Virus record (IMG/VR): IMGVR_UViG_3300046477_000165
Span: 1-31,450 of that record
Length of the DNA: 31,450 bases
Source of the DNA: a virus
Reading direction: 5' to 3' (one strand)
Under the pieces are notes generated by a model, which was given only the letters and a program-made list of their open reading frames with translations, did no database searches and was not told the DNA's origin. Made by a program: the position numbers and the translations under genes. Positions 15,534 through 21,276 of this stretch are shown piece by piece; within the stretch, counting starts at the first letter, position 1, and the number at the start of each line of letters is the position of its first letter.

Positions 15534-15594
15534 CAGCTAGAATGCGGTGAGCAAGTTCAGCAGGATAAGTTAGCAACCAGTGCGGAGGTTAAAT

Positions 15595-15759
15595 ATGCAG
15601 GTGAAGTCTTGGGCTGGCGGCGTGGCTCGCATGGGCGCACCCGACAATGCCCGTTCGATCGAGCGCACCATCGGCCCGAAGAACGTGGCACATGTCATTT
15701 GGCGTGGCGGCGTGCGCTACATGGTGCTGGCCAACGGCAAGTTGCGCATCGTTGCGTAG
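15595..15759 (+). CDS. Small basic protein (54 aa)
   Basis: MQVKSWAGGVARMGAPDNARSIERTIGPKNVAHVIWRGGVRYMVLANGKLRIVA. GCGGAGG is six bases upstream of the ATG, a strong ribosome binding site. The protein is basic with short predicted beta strands (HVIWRGGVRYMVL, KLRIVA) and could bind nucleic acid, but no family is recognised. It contains the first CACATGTCAT copy, read there as codons for A-H-V-I. It is the first gene after the repeat-rich region. Confidence 0.6.
   Translation: MQVKSWAGGVARMGAPDNARSIERTIGPKNVAHVIWRGGVRYMVLANGKLRIVA
15689..15698 (+). repeat. CACATGTCAT copy 1
   Basis: Within the 54-aa gene; context GGCACATGTCATTTGG. Confidence 0.6.
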
Positions 15760-15819
15760 CTTAAATCCCACAAACAACAAGCTAACAACTTGTGCGCAAC
15801 TTAGGTACACGGAGGGCAC

Positions 15820-16281
15820 ATGGCCCGCATAGTCAACAAGAACGTCCACAACTTCTTCATCCCCCGCGAGTGGGTGCTCGACATCAAGGCGAAGCTCGGC
15901 GCACCGAACATTAACCCAGCCATCGATGCGGAGTTTGTTTCCCGCGTGGGCAAGGACGTCGCCACGTACATGGCGGACTGGAAGCTGGCGAATCCGCATG
16001 GCTCGAAGTCGGCCGAGTTCAAGCGCCTGCTCATCGAGTGGTTCGATCCCCCTGCTCCACGCAAACACGAGGCAGCCGGGTCGGACTACGAGACGATCAC
16101 CTCCTCGTACCAGCGCACACTCAAGAAGCGTCTGGAGCTCGCAGCCGAGGGTGTTGGTGTTACCATCCACGAGCTCCAACGCCGCTGCGTGATCGAGTTC
16201 CTCGACAGCATGGGTGGCGAGGCAGCAGTACGGATCGGCGCGCACCAGCGCGAGGTAGCGAAGCGCACGAAGGGAGCGTAG
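15820..16281 (+). CDS. Unknown soluble protein (153 aa)
   Basis: Begins MARIVNKNVHNFFIPREWVLDIKAKL, with predicted mixed alpha/beta structure, a central helix FKRLLIEWFDPP, and a C-terminal helical part (YQRTLKKRLELAAEGVGVTIHELQRRCVIEFLDSMGG). The segment GVTIHELQRRCVIEFLDSM resembles a helix-turn-helix or ribbon-helix-helix end, so DNA binding is possible. GGAGG lies five bases upstream of the ATG. It follows a gap holding GCTAACAACTTGTG. Function is not determined. Confidence 0.7.
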   Translation: MARIVNKNVHNFFIPREWVLDIKAKLGAPNINPAIDAEFVSRVGKDVATYMADWKLANPHGSKSAEFKRLLIEWFDPPAPRKHEAAGSDYETITSSYQRTLKKRLELAAEGVGVTIHELQRRCVIEFLDSMGGEAAVRIGAHQREVAKRTKGA

Positions 16282-16285
16282 ACAC

Positions 16286-16483
16286 ATGGACCTGAAGCAA
16301 GCCGCGCTCACCGCCACGCGCCCTGCGTGGGCGACCAGCGACGTATCGCGTTCGATCTACAAGCGCATGCTGGCCGAGGCATACATCGAACTCGAAGAGG
16401 CGAAGCACACCACATCCACGCTGAACGTGGAGTTTTGGGAGACGCGCATCGCCCTGTGTACCGCGCAACTCATGGAGTGTTGA
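16286..16483 (+). CDS. Small helical protein, member of a duplicated family (65 aa)
   Basis: MDLKQAALTATRPAWATS starts the protein, and the C-terminus NVEFWETRIALCTAQLMEC is a helical hairpin. The first ten residues match those of the next ORF (16489), and the C-terminal motif 'WE--I---TAQ--E' matches the protein at 16578 and, more loosely, that at 18308. The gene therefore seems to have duplicated in pieces. It starts four bases after the previous stop. Function unknown. Confidence 0.6.
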   Translation: MDLKQAALTATRPAWATSDVSRSIYKRMLAEAYIELEEAKHTTSTLNVEFWETRIALCTAQLMEC

Positions 16484-16488
16484 AGTAG

Positions 16489-16581
16489 ATGGACCTCAAA
16501 ACCGCCGCGCTCACCGCGGCACTGTGCATGCTGTGCTACCTGGGCGGCGTCATCTCGACGATGGCGCTGATTGCGAGATGA
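16489..16581 (+). CDS. Tiny membrane protein sharing its N-terminus with the upstream gene (30 aa)
   Basis: MDLKTAALTAALCMLCYLGG begins a single hydrophobic helix that continues to the C-terminus. The first residues MDLKxAALTA repeat the start of the 65-aa protein just upstream, at both DNA and protein level. Its stop overlaps the next ATG (16578-16581), supporting translation. It predicts one membrane span; role unknown. Confidence 0.45.
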   Translation: MDLKTAALTAALCMLCYLGGVISTMALIAR

Positions 16582-16769
16582 GCACCACCGATTACGGCCA
16601 CTGGATCAAGCAGCGAAGCCTGGAGATCAGGCGCGACAAACTGCGTGAGCGTCTGAAGCATGCACAAGCCATGCTCCCTATCGCACGCAGGACATCCGAA
16701 GTAGGCGCGTCCGTGGATTATTGGGAAGCAGAGATAGCGTCGATCACCGCCCAGATGCTGGAGCTATAA
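16578..16769 (+). CDS. Small helical protein of the duplicated family (63 aa)
   Basis: Starts at the overlapping ATG, giving MSTTDYGHWIKQRSLEIRRDKLRERLKHAQAML and the C-terminal VDYWEAEIASITAQMLEL. The basic helical body and the 'WE-EI--ITAQM-EL' end parallel the 65-aa protein at 16286. A longer in-frame start upstream would overlap the 30-aa ORF entirely and is less likely. Probably a small helical-hairpin protein; target unknown. Confidence 0.6.
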   Translation: MSTTDYGHWIKQRSLEIRRDKLRERLKHAQAMLPIARRTSEVGASVDYWEAEIASITAQMLEL

Positions 16770-16778
16770 CCCGCGCGA

Positions 16779-16788
16779 CACATGTCAT
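16779..16788 (+). repeat. CACATGTCAT copy 2
   Basis: Intergenic, in the 66-bp gap before the Cys-cluster coiled-coil gene; context GACACATGTCATGCCGC. Confidence 0.6.
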
Positions 16789-16835
16789 GCCGCGCACAAC
16801 ACCCACCTGAAGTAAACCGTAAACGGATAACCAAC

Positions 16836-17318
16836 ATGATCAAGCGTATCTACATCCACGCCGGCCACGACGCCGCGCAATGCAAGTGCACCTTCGCCCA
16901 GCGCATGGTTGGCGATGGCTGCGACGTCTGCAACCCGGAACTGGCCGAGGAGTTGGCTGAGCCCACCGAAGCCGACATGCTCTGCGCCGAGCTCGAAGAC
17001 ACGCAGCGCGTGGCGCACTACCAGCGCGAGACGATCGCCGCCCACCTGAGCACGATCGACAGCCAGCGCAAGATCATCGCCAACCTGTGCGAGCAGCTGA
17101 CCGCCGCGCGCAACGCCGCGTCAATGGCCGAGGAGCAGAAGCGCGACCTGCAAGGCCGCATCCTGGGGTACGACGCGGACATGGCTGGCATGGTGAAGTC
17201 GGCGGCTGCGTGGGATGAGAAGCTCAAAGCCCAAGCCGAGAAGATCGCCAGCCAGCGCGATGTGATCAACCAGCTGAGCGATCGCCTCGTCAAGGTCGAA
17301 CGCGCGCTCCGTTCCTAG
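16836..17318 (+). CDS. Coiled-coil protein with N-terminal Cys cluster (160 aa)
   Basis: The N-terminus has C16-x-C18 and C29-x2-C32 with histidines at 8 and 11, a layout able to bind one zinc ion. From about residue 45 to the end it is a long charged coiled coil (SQRKIIANLCEQLTAARN, LKAQAEKIASQRDVINQLSD). ATG 16836 is preferred because the alternative upstream ATG lies in the CACATGTCAT repeat with no ribosome binding site. A scaffold or nucleic-acid-binding adaptor is plausible. It ends in TAG that overlaps a GTTAGCA motif. No named family recognised. Confidence 0.7.
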   Translation: MIKRIYIHAGHDAAQCKCTFAQRMVGDGCDVCNPELAEELAEPTEADMLCAELEDTQRVAHYQRETIAAHLSTIDSQRKIIANLCEQLTAARNAASMAEEQKRDLQGRILGYDADMAGMVKSAAAWDEKLKAQAEKIASQRDVINQLSDRLVKVERALRS

Positions 17319-17331
17319 TTAGCAAGTTGTG
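17318..17331 (+). promoter_or_regulatory. GTTAGCAAGTTGTG motif between coiled-coil and MGYRSD-type genes
   Basis: GTTAGCAAGTTGTG is shared base for base with the site at 18262-18275. It begins on the last base of the upstream TAG stop and runs into the GAGGAGG ribosome binding site of the next gene. Confidence 0.5.
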
Positions 17332-17342
17332 AGGAGGTTGAT

Positions 17343-17807
17343 ATGGGATACAGAAGCGACGTGGCCTACATGATCCGTGGGCCCAAGGACACGATGCTGG
17401 CCGTGCTCGCGCACTACCGGCTGACCGTGCCGCATGCGGAGCTGGCGCTCGACGAGGTGGTGATCTCCGAAGGCATACATGGCGCGAACGATGAAGCGGA
17501 CCTCACGATTGGGTTGAAGACACACGGCAAGTGGTACGACGATTACGAGGATGTGAAATGCCATGAAAATCTGTGGCGCCTCTTCCTCGAAGCGCAGGAA
17601 GCAGCCGAAGCCGACAGCGACGCGATCCATATTGACGGCCGCTTCATCCGAATCGGAGAGAACACGGACGACATTGAGGTGCGCACATTCGGCAACGACT
17701 CGTGGAACCTGTGGGAGGAGCTCGACGTGAGCGTGAGCCTCAACGTGGACACCGATGCGTTCAATGATGCCCGAGACATCCACAAGGAGGCAGAGCAGAA
17801 TGCCTAA
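17343..17807 (+). CDS. MGYRSD-family phage protein of unknown function (154 aa)
   Basis: The start MGYRSDVAYMIRGPKDTMLAVLAHYRL is typical of a widespread phage hypothetical family that nearly always begins MGYRSDV. Later segments are beta-rich and acidic (HIDGRFIRIGENTDDIEVRTFGND, WNLWEELDVSVSLN). GAGGAGG lies five bases before the ATG, a strong site. Family identity by the N-terminal signature is fairly safe; the family itself has no assigned role known to me. It overlaps the next gene by eight bases. Confidence 0.75.
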   Translation: MGYRSDVAYMIRGPKDTMLAVLAHYRLTVPHAELALDEVVISEGIHGANDEADLTIGLKTHGKWYDDYEDVKCHENLWRLFLEAQEAAEADSDAIHIDGRFIRIGENTDDIEVRTFGNDSWNLWEELDVSVSLNVDTDAFNDARDIHKEAEQNA

Positions 17808-18141
17808 AGTCGACCGCGCAGCCACGTGGATACTGGAACACCTGCGCACCAACGGACCGTCCACGAAGGTAGCGATGCGGGCCGAGGCCCCGGATGACGT
17901 CGCCGCCTCTGTTGGCCCGCGCCTGTCCGCCCTCGCCTCACTGGGCAAGCTGGACACCCGCACCATCGGCGAGAAGCTAGGTAAGCCGGTGCTGGAGTAT
18001 CGCCTAGCCGGGAGCACGCAGCGCACGACGTCCACGTCGTTCCGCTCCCATGAGATCCTCGACGCGTTCCTCGCGGCCGCGCGCCGGCAGCTGGGCGTCG
18101 AGGAGAGTTACCTCGACCGCCTTAAACGGGAGGCTGTATGA
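17800..18141 (+). CDS. Winged-helix-like DNA-binding protein (113 aa)
   Basis: MPKVDRAATWILEHLRTNGP begins a winged-helix pattern: helix 1 (AATWILEHLRT), helix 2 (TKVAMRAE), recognition helix (VAASVGPRLSALASLGKL) and a wing (LDTRTIGEKLGKPVLEYRLA). A C-terminal helix (SHEILDAFLAAARRQLGVEESYLDRL) could dimerise. AAGGAGG precedes ATG 17800. It may be the transcription factor for this early region, possibly acting at one of the repeated motifs; that link is only a guess. Confidence 0.65.
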   Translation: MPKVDRAATWILEHLRTNGPSTKVAMRAEAPDDVAASVGPRLSALASLGKLDTRTIGEKLGKPVLEYRLAGSTQRTTSTSFRSHEILDAFLAAARRQLGVEESYLDRLKREAV

Positions 18142-18266
18142 ATTCACATGTCATGCCGCTGGATGCGCTGTACGCCGCGTTCACCGGATTCTTTCTGGCC
18201 CTGTTTCTCTTCGTGATGTGGGATTTGCACCACATTATGGTCCTCATCGACCTCTGGTTAAGTTAG
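18138..18266 (+). CDS. Small membrane protein (42 aa)
   Basis: The ATG overlaps the stop of the winged-helix gene. MNSHVMPLDALYAAF leads into a hydrophobic span (FTGFFLALFLFVMWDL) and a second shorter hydrophobic end. One membrane helix is likely. The first codons contain a CACATGTCAT copy and the TAG stop lies inside a GTTAGCA motif, so both ends of this gene are made of the recurring motifs. Confidence 0.5.
   Translation: MNSHVMPLDALYAAFTGFFLALFLFVMWDLHHIMVLIDLWLS
18145..18154 (+). repeat. CACATGTCAT copy 3
   Basis: Codons 3-6 of the 42-aa membrane protein; context TTCACATGTCATGCCGC, so nine bases after the core agree with copy 2 up to GCCGC. Confidence 0.6.
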
Positions 18267-18275
18267 CAAGTTGTG
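18262..18275 (+). promoter_or_regulatory. GTTAGCAAGTTGTG motif followed by GTGTGTAT
   Basis: Identical 14-mer to 17318-17331, here running on into GTGTGTATGATG, which resembles a -10 box (TATGAT). The next gene starts at 18308. A promoter is possible but no good -35 box is visible. Confidence 0.45.
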
Positions 18276-18307
18276 TGTATGATGCACACACATTGTGAGG
18301 GGGTCGT

Positions 18308-18475
18308 ATGAACATCGGCACGGTGGAGCACGCTGAATACGTTATCCGTGTGTGGCTTATGCACCTGAAGCGCATCGACGCGAGGCTTAGCTGCGGCTTC
18401 ACCCGAGCGCAATGCGAGGAAGGCATCGCGCTCTGGACCGCCAAGCTACTGGAGGCACGAAGTGCACAAGGATGA
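18308..18475 (+). CDS. Small helical protein (55 aa)
   Basis: MNIGTVEHAEYVIRVWLMHL begins a helical hairpin protein whose C-terminal part (CEEGIALWTAKLLEARSAQG) resembles the ends of the 65-aa and 63-aa proteins near 16286-16769. GAGGGGG lies about five bases before ATG 18308. The resemblance hints at a third, more distant copy of that small family. It overlaps the next gene by 14 bases. Confidence 0.55.
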   Translation: MNIGTVEHAEYVIRVWLMHLKRIDARLSCGFTRAQCEEGIALWTAKLLEARSAQG

Positions 18476-18677
18476 GAAGCTGATGTTGGTCCTATATGGC
18501 GTGGCGGTGCTCGCGCTATGGGTTTCGCTGTTCGTGAAACCGTGGGATGTCGTGTCTACGACCATGTCGGCGCTCGGCGCCATCATCTCCACATGTTGTT
18601 GGATGGCGCTGTACCGCAAGGTCAAACAGAACATCGTCGACAGAGTTATCCGAAGACTTGAACGAGGTGAGCAGTGA
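18462..18677 (+). CDS. Two-span membrane protein (71 aa)
   Basis: Starts at GTG 18462, which has GGAGG six bases upstream. Two hydrophobic segments, LMLVLYGVAVLALWVSLFV and MSALGAIISTCCWMALY, are joined by a short KPWDVVST loop and followed by a basic tail (RKVKQNIVDRVIRRLERGEQ). Size and topology match small holin-like proteins, but no endolysin is nearby and the gene is in the early block, so an early membrane role is equally likely. Stop overlaps the next GTG. Confidence 0.6.
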   Translation: MHKDEKLMLVLYGVAVLALWVSLFVKPWDVVSTTMSALGAIISTCCWMALYRKVKQNIVDRVIRRLERGEQ

Positions 18678-19015
18678 CGTTTCTCAGGCAGCGCACGCTG
18701 ACGCGGCGCCGGGCAGACAAGAAGTTCGAAGCACGATGGGGAGATCCTGTGCGATTCACACCGACGCCGTGGAGCGGCAAAGAGTGGGCGATCTACGACA
18801 GCGAGAAGCGCGGCAACGTAGCGTTCGGCACGAAAGGTTTCTGTATGCAGAAGGCGAGGCATCTGAACGATGAGCATGCACGAGCAGTCTTTGATAGCCC
18901 GTGGGTTTCAGGGGTTAGCACCGAATCACTGGAAGCTGATCACGCTGGACAGCAGGCAGATAAACCTCGGGCTGCCGGGCTACGACCGTGTGCCCTACTG
19001 GGCGGCGCTGCTTAG
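18674..19015 (+). CDS. Small basic protein with a doubtful C-terminal half (113 aa as read)
   Basis: GTG 18674 overlaps the previous stop and has GAGG upstream. The first 75 residues look real (RRRADKKFEARWGDPVRFTP, WSGKEWAIYDSEKRGNVAFG), while the rest (VSTESLEADHAGQQADKPRAAG) uses codons with poor G/C at third positions and lies entirely inside the next gene in another frame. Either the gene truly overlaps by 146 bases, or a frameshift has altered its end. Function unknown. Confidence 0.5.
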   Translation: MTFLRQRTLTRRRADKKFEARWGDPVRFTPTPWSGKEWAIYDSEKRGNVAFGTKGFCMQKARHLNDEHARAVFDSPWVSGVSTESLEADHAGQQADKPRAAGLRPCALLGGAA

Positions 19016-19103
19016 CCAAGCGCACCACATCAACTGCCCGGCTGACCAGATCGAGTACATCGAAGAGCAGCTGGCCATCGTAGTGGCAAGGAGGATGGAG
19101 TGA
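18870..19103 (+). CDS. Small unknown protein (77 aa)
   Basis: MSMHEQSLIARGFQGLAPNHWKLITLDSRQ continues with LGLPGYDRVPYWAALLSQAH and a C-terminal helix (DQIEYIEEQLAIVVARRME). Codon use from about 18930 onward favours this frame over the overlapping one. No strong ribosome binding site precedes the ATG, so start choice is uncertain (18870 or 18876). Its final codons contain AAGGAGG, which serves the next gene's GTG start. Confidence 0.6.
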   Translation: MSMHEQSLIARGFQGLAPNHWKLITLDSRQINLGLPGYDRVPYWAALLSQAHHINCPADQIEYIEEQLAIVVARRME

Positions 19104-19393
19104 GTATGTCCCCATTCGACATTGAGCTCGACGCGACCACGCAGGATATGGTCGAGAACTTCGGCTACGTCGTGGCCGCCATGAAGGAGCGAGGTATCGC
19201 CTTCGATCCGGAGAATGACTTCCAAGCGCTCTGGTATCTGGCGCATGAGGTTCGCAACATGTGGGACAACAGCGGAAGATCGCTCATAACCACGCTCGAC
19301 GAACTGCTCGACCTCAAGCTGGTCAGCGCGAGGCTGGCCGGGTACGACGACCTGATGTGGTGGATCAACGAAGAAGTTTTCGGCAATAAGTAG
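19100..19393 (+). CDS. Unknown acidic helical protein (97 aa)
   Basis: GTG 19100 has AAGGAGG five bases upstream; ATG 19106 is an alternative. The protein is mostly helical and acidic: IELDATTQDMVENFGYVVAAMKERG, NDFQALWYLAHEVRNMWDNSG, ITTLDELLDLKLVSARLAGYDDLMWWINEEVF. No family recognised. Its TAG stop is followed directly by a GTTAGCA motif. It is the last gene before the ATPase, with 76 bp between them. Confidence 0.65.
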   Translation: MSMSPFDIELDATTQDMVENFGYVVAAMKERGIAFDPENDFQALWYLAHEVRNMWDNSGRSLITTLDELLDLKLVSARLAGYDDLMWWINEEVFGNK

Positions 19394-19418
19394 TTAGCAG
19401 ATAACGCAGTACACGTAG

Positions 19419-19428
19419 CACATGTCAT
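19419..19428 (+). repeat. CACATGTCAT copy 4
   Basis: Intergenic, 42 bases before the MoxR-type ATPase ATG; context AGCACATGTCATGCAGC. Confidence 0.6.
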
Positions 19429-19469
19429 GCAGCAAACCACCAACCACTGATTAACTTATAGGATCAGAC

Positions 19470-20456
19470 ATGAAATTCTCCGACATCCACACCTCCATCA
19501 CGGCTCAGTTCAAGACCACCAACCGTATCGCCCCGTTCATCCTCGGCAAGCCGGGCGGCGGCAAGACGGAACTGGCCCGCAAGGTGGGCCGCGACCTCGG
19601 CTTCGACCAGGTGATCGAGTTCAACGCGTCACTGCGCGACCCGGTCGACCTGCTGGGCACGCCGCGCAACGCCGGCGAGTTCACCGAGTGGGTGCCGCCG
19701 AAGGAACTGTACCGCCTGCGTGAAGGCCGCAACCTCCTCATCATGGAGGAACTCAGCGACGCCACGGTGCCTATGCAGAATGGAATCTGCGGATTAATTC
19801 ACGATAGAAAGCTGAACGACCTGCAGCTGTCGCCGGACACCTACATCATCGCGACGGGCAACCGCACCGAGGACAAGTCGGGCGCGAACCGCATCACCTC
19901 GAAGCTGGCCAACCGCATGCGCCGCTTCGACTTCGACGAGAACCTCGACGACTGGTGCGACTGGGCGCTCGGCGCGGGCATCGACGTCATGCTCATCCAG
20001 TTCCTGCGCTTCAAGCCGAACCTGCTCTCGGACTTCGACCCGAACCGCTTCTGCAACCCGACGCCGCGCGCATGGGAGCGCGTCAACATGATCCCGGAAG
20101 ATCTCGAGCCGGCGCTCTTCATGGACAACGCAGCCGGTGAAGTCGGCGCGGGCGCGGCAGCCGAGTACACGGCGTTCCGCAAGATCGCAAGTTCGCTGCC
20201 TTCTATCGACAGTGTGCTCATGAATCCGGCTACGGCTGAAGTGCCGACCGACGTGGCTGTCCTCTTCGCGATGGCTGGTGCGATCTCGATGCGCACGTCG
20301 AAGGATAATATCGATCGCGTTTCAGAGTATATGAATCGCATGCCAATCGACTTCAGCGTCCTCATGATGAACGACATTGTTAAGCTCCACCCCGAGGTCA
20401 AGACGACGAAAGCGTTCGTGTCGTGGGCAGTAAAGAACGCGAGCGTACTCGTCTGA
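19470..20456 (+). CDS. MoxR-type AAA+ ATPase
   Basis: A 328-aa AAA_5/MoxR-like ATPase. Walker A is GKPGGGKT (26-33); Walker B is LLIMEEL (89-95), with Met-Glu-Glu in place of the usual D-E; sensor 1 is ATGN (N131); Arg-finger candidates lie in NRMRRFDF (149-155). Such ATPases remodel or load cofactors into partner complexes and usually work with a VWA protein. Here that partner is likely the 380-aa protein at 23398, and the helical 303-aa protein at 21277 may be a third component. ATAGGAT lies before the ATG. The gap upstream (19394-19469) holds one CACATGTCAT copy and one GTTAGCA motif. Confidence 0.88.
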   Translation: MKFSDIHTSITAQFKTTNRIAPFILGKPGGGKTELARKVGRDLGFDQVIEFNASLRDPVDLLGTPRNAGEFTEWVPPKELYRLREGRNLLIMEELSDATVPMQNGICGLIHDRKLNDLQLSPDTYIIATGNRTEDKSGANRITSKLANRMRRFDFDENLDDWCDWALGAGIDVMLIQFLRFKPNLLSDFDPNRFCNPTPRAWERVNMIPEDLEPALFMDNAAGEVGAGAAAEYTAFRKIASSLPSIDSVLMNPATAEVPTDVAVLFAMAGAISMRTSKDNIDRVSEYMNRMPIDFSVLMMNDIVKLHPEVKTTKAFVSWAVKNASVLV

Positions 20457-20457
20457 T

Positions 20458-20769
20458 ATGGCGCGCGGCAAGTGGGCTACAAATTTCGGCTTCACCGGCA
20501 AGGCGATGTTCACCGTCGACACCGGGCTGCAGGCGGACGGTACGCCCACTGGCTGGTATGTCCGCACCGATGGGAAGATCGACGGTATCTGGCGGGTGTA
20601 CTACCCGCCGGACTACGCCTACTTTTCAGAGCGTCCATCTTGGGTGCTCGCCAGGTTCGCACCAGGTGGAGAGTGGTGGTGCGCCGTGGTCAACAAGACC
20701 GAGCAGCGCGTGGGCCCCTTCCCTACCAAGGCATCCGCGCTCGCAGCACGGAGGATGTTATCAGCATGA
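20458..20769 (+). CDS. Small Trp/Tyr-rich protein (103 aa), first of a tandem series
   Basis: Begins MARGKWATNFGFTGKAMFTVDTG, with many aromatic residues (WYVRTDGKIDGIWRVYYPPDYAYF, GGEWWCAVVNKTEQRVGPF) suggesting a beta-sheet, then a C-terminal helix PTKASALAARRMLSA. The start is one base after the ATPase stop. The final CGG AGG ATG codons provide the ribosome binding site for the next gene. The same strand-rich body plus 'a-ARRM' end recurs in six later genes. Function unknown. Confidence 0.65.
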   Translation: MARGKWATNFGFTGKAMFTVDTGLQADGTPTGWYVRTDGKIDGIWRVYYPPDYAYFSERPSWVLARFAPGGEWWCAVVNKTEQRVGPFPTKASALAARRMLSA

Positions 20770-21002
20770 AGATCATAACCAAGCGATTGGAGACGGACGA
20801 CAACTACGCCTCGATCCGGTACGAGAACGGCCACATCACATGGTTCGAGGAGAGCCGGATGTACCACTCTCAGCACGAGAAGACCGGAGACGGCCCAGAC
20901 ATCTACAAGGTGTATGGCGAGCCCGGCTGGCGCGTCGAGGGCGACCACGACACGAAGTACCCGACGCGGCTTACCGCTCTGATCGCAGCGAGGATGGGAT
21001 GA
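20766..21002 (+). CDS. Small tandem protein (78 aa), paralogue of the next gene
   Basis: MKIITKRLETDDNYASIRYENGHITWFEES, ending YPTRLTALIAARMG. It aligns with the downstream 81-aa protein over its start (MKII-K--E-DD-Y-SI-Y) and end (YP-R--AL-A), so the two are duplicates. Both ends overlap neighbours by four bases. A small beta-plus-helix fold is likely. No function can be assigned. Confidence 0.65.
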   Translation: MKIITKRLETDDNYASIRYENGHITWFEESRMYHSQHEKTGDGPDIYKVYGEPGWRVEGDHDTKYPTRLTALIAARMG

Positions 21003-21244
21003 AGATCATCGACAAGGAGTGGGAGAACGACGACTTCTACACTTCGATCTACTACGGGCCGAAACATCTAAGCACGTCGGCGCGCATGTGGGATGAGGGA
21101 GATGGCTGGCGCTTCTCCATGAGTGGCGTTGGTACGCATGTGTTTCGCGAACGCGGCGGTGGATGGTACTGCGACCGCGGCCCAGACGATAACCGCTATC
21201 CATGCCGCGCCGCTGCGCTAGTCGCACTGAAGCTCTCGCAGTAA
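20999..21244 (+). CDS. Small tandem protein (81 aa), paralogue of the previous gene
   Basis: MKIIDKEWENDDFYTSIYYGPKHLSTSARM continues with aromatic, Gly-rich strands (DGWRFSMSG, GGGWYCDRG) and ends YPCRAAALVALKLSQ. The start overlaps the previous stop. A 32-bp gap containing ACTAACTAACTTGAGG follows. It is the second half of a recent-looking duplication within the ATPase operon. Confidence 0.65.
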   Translation: MKIIDKEWENDDFYTSIYYGPKHLSTSARMWDEGDGWRFSMSGVGTHVFRERGGGWYCDRGPDDNRYPCRAAALVALKLSQ

Positions 21245-21276
21245 GCACCACAACACTAACTAACTTGAGGCACGCA

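Larger units (their letters stand above)
15093..15594. other. AT-rich non-coding region with clustered inverted repeats
   Basis: About 500 bp without a convincing gene, clearly richer in A/T than its surroundings. It contains an AT-only inverted repeat, two GC-rich inverted repeats, a T7 run at 15411-15417, two near-identical 14-mers and two GTTAGCA motifs (15147 and 15569). The last part carries the ribosome binding site of the 54-aa gene at 15595. Density of structure plus AT-richness fits a replication origin or a regulatory switch; I see no clear iterated initiator sites. Confidence 0.5.

Noticed and set aside
16782-16835. Upstream ATG as the start of the Cys-cluster gene
   Set aside because: This ATG belongs to a CACATGTCAT repeat and has no ribosome binding site; the extension has no structural pattern.
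17319-18035. 238-aa minus-strand ORF
   Set aside because: Opposite two well-supported plus-strand genes with strong ribosome binding sites.
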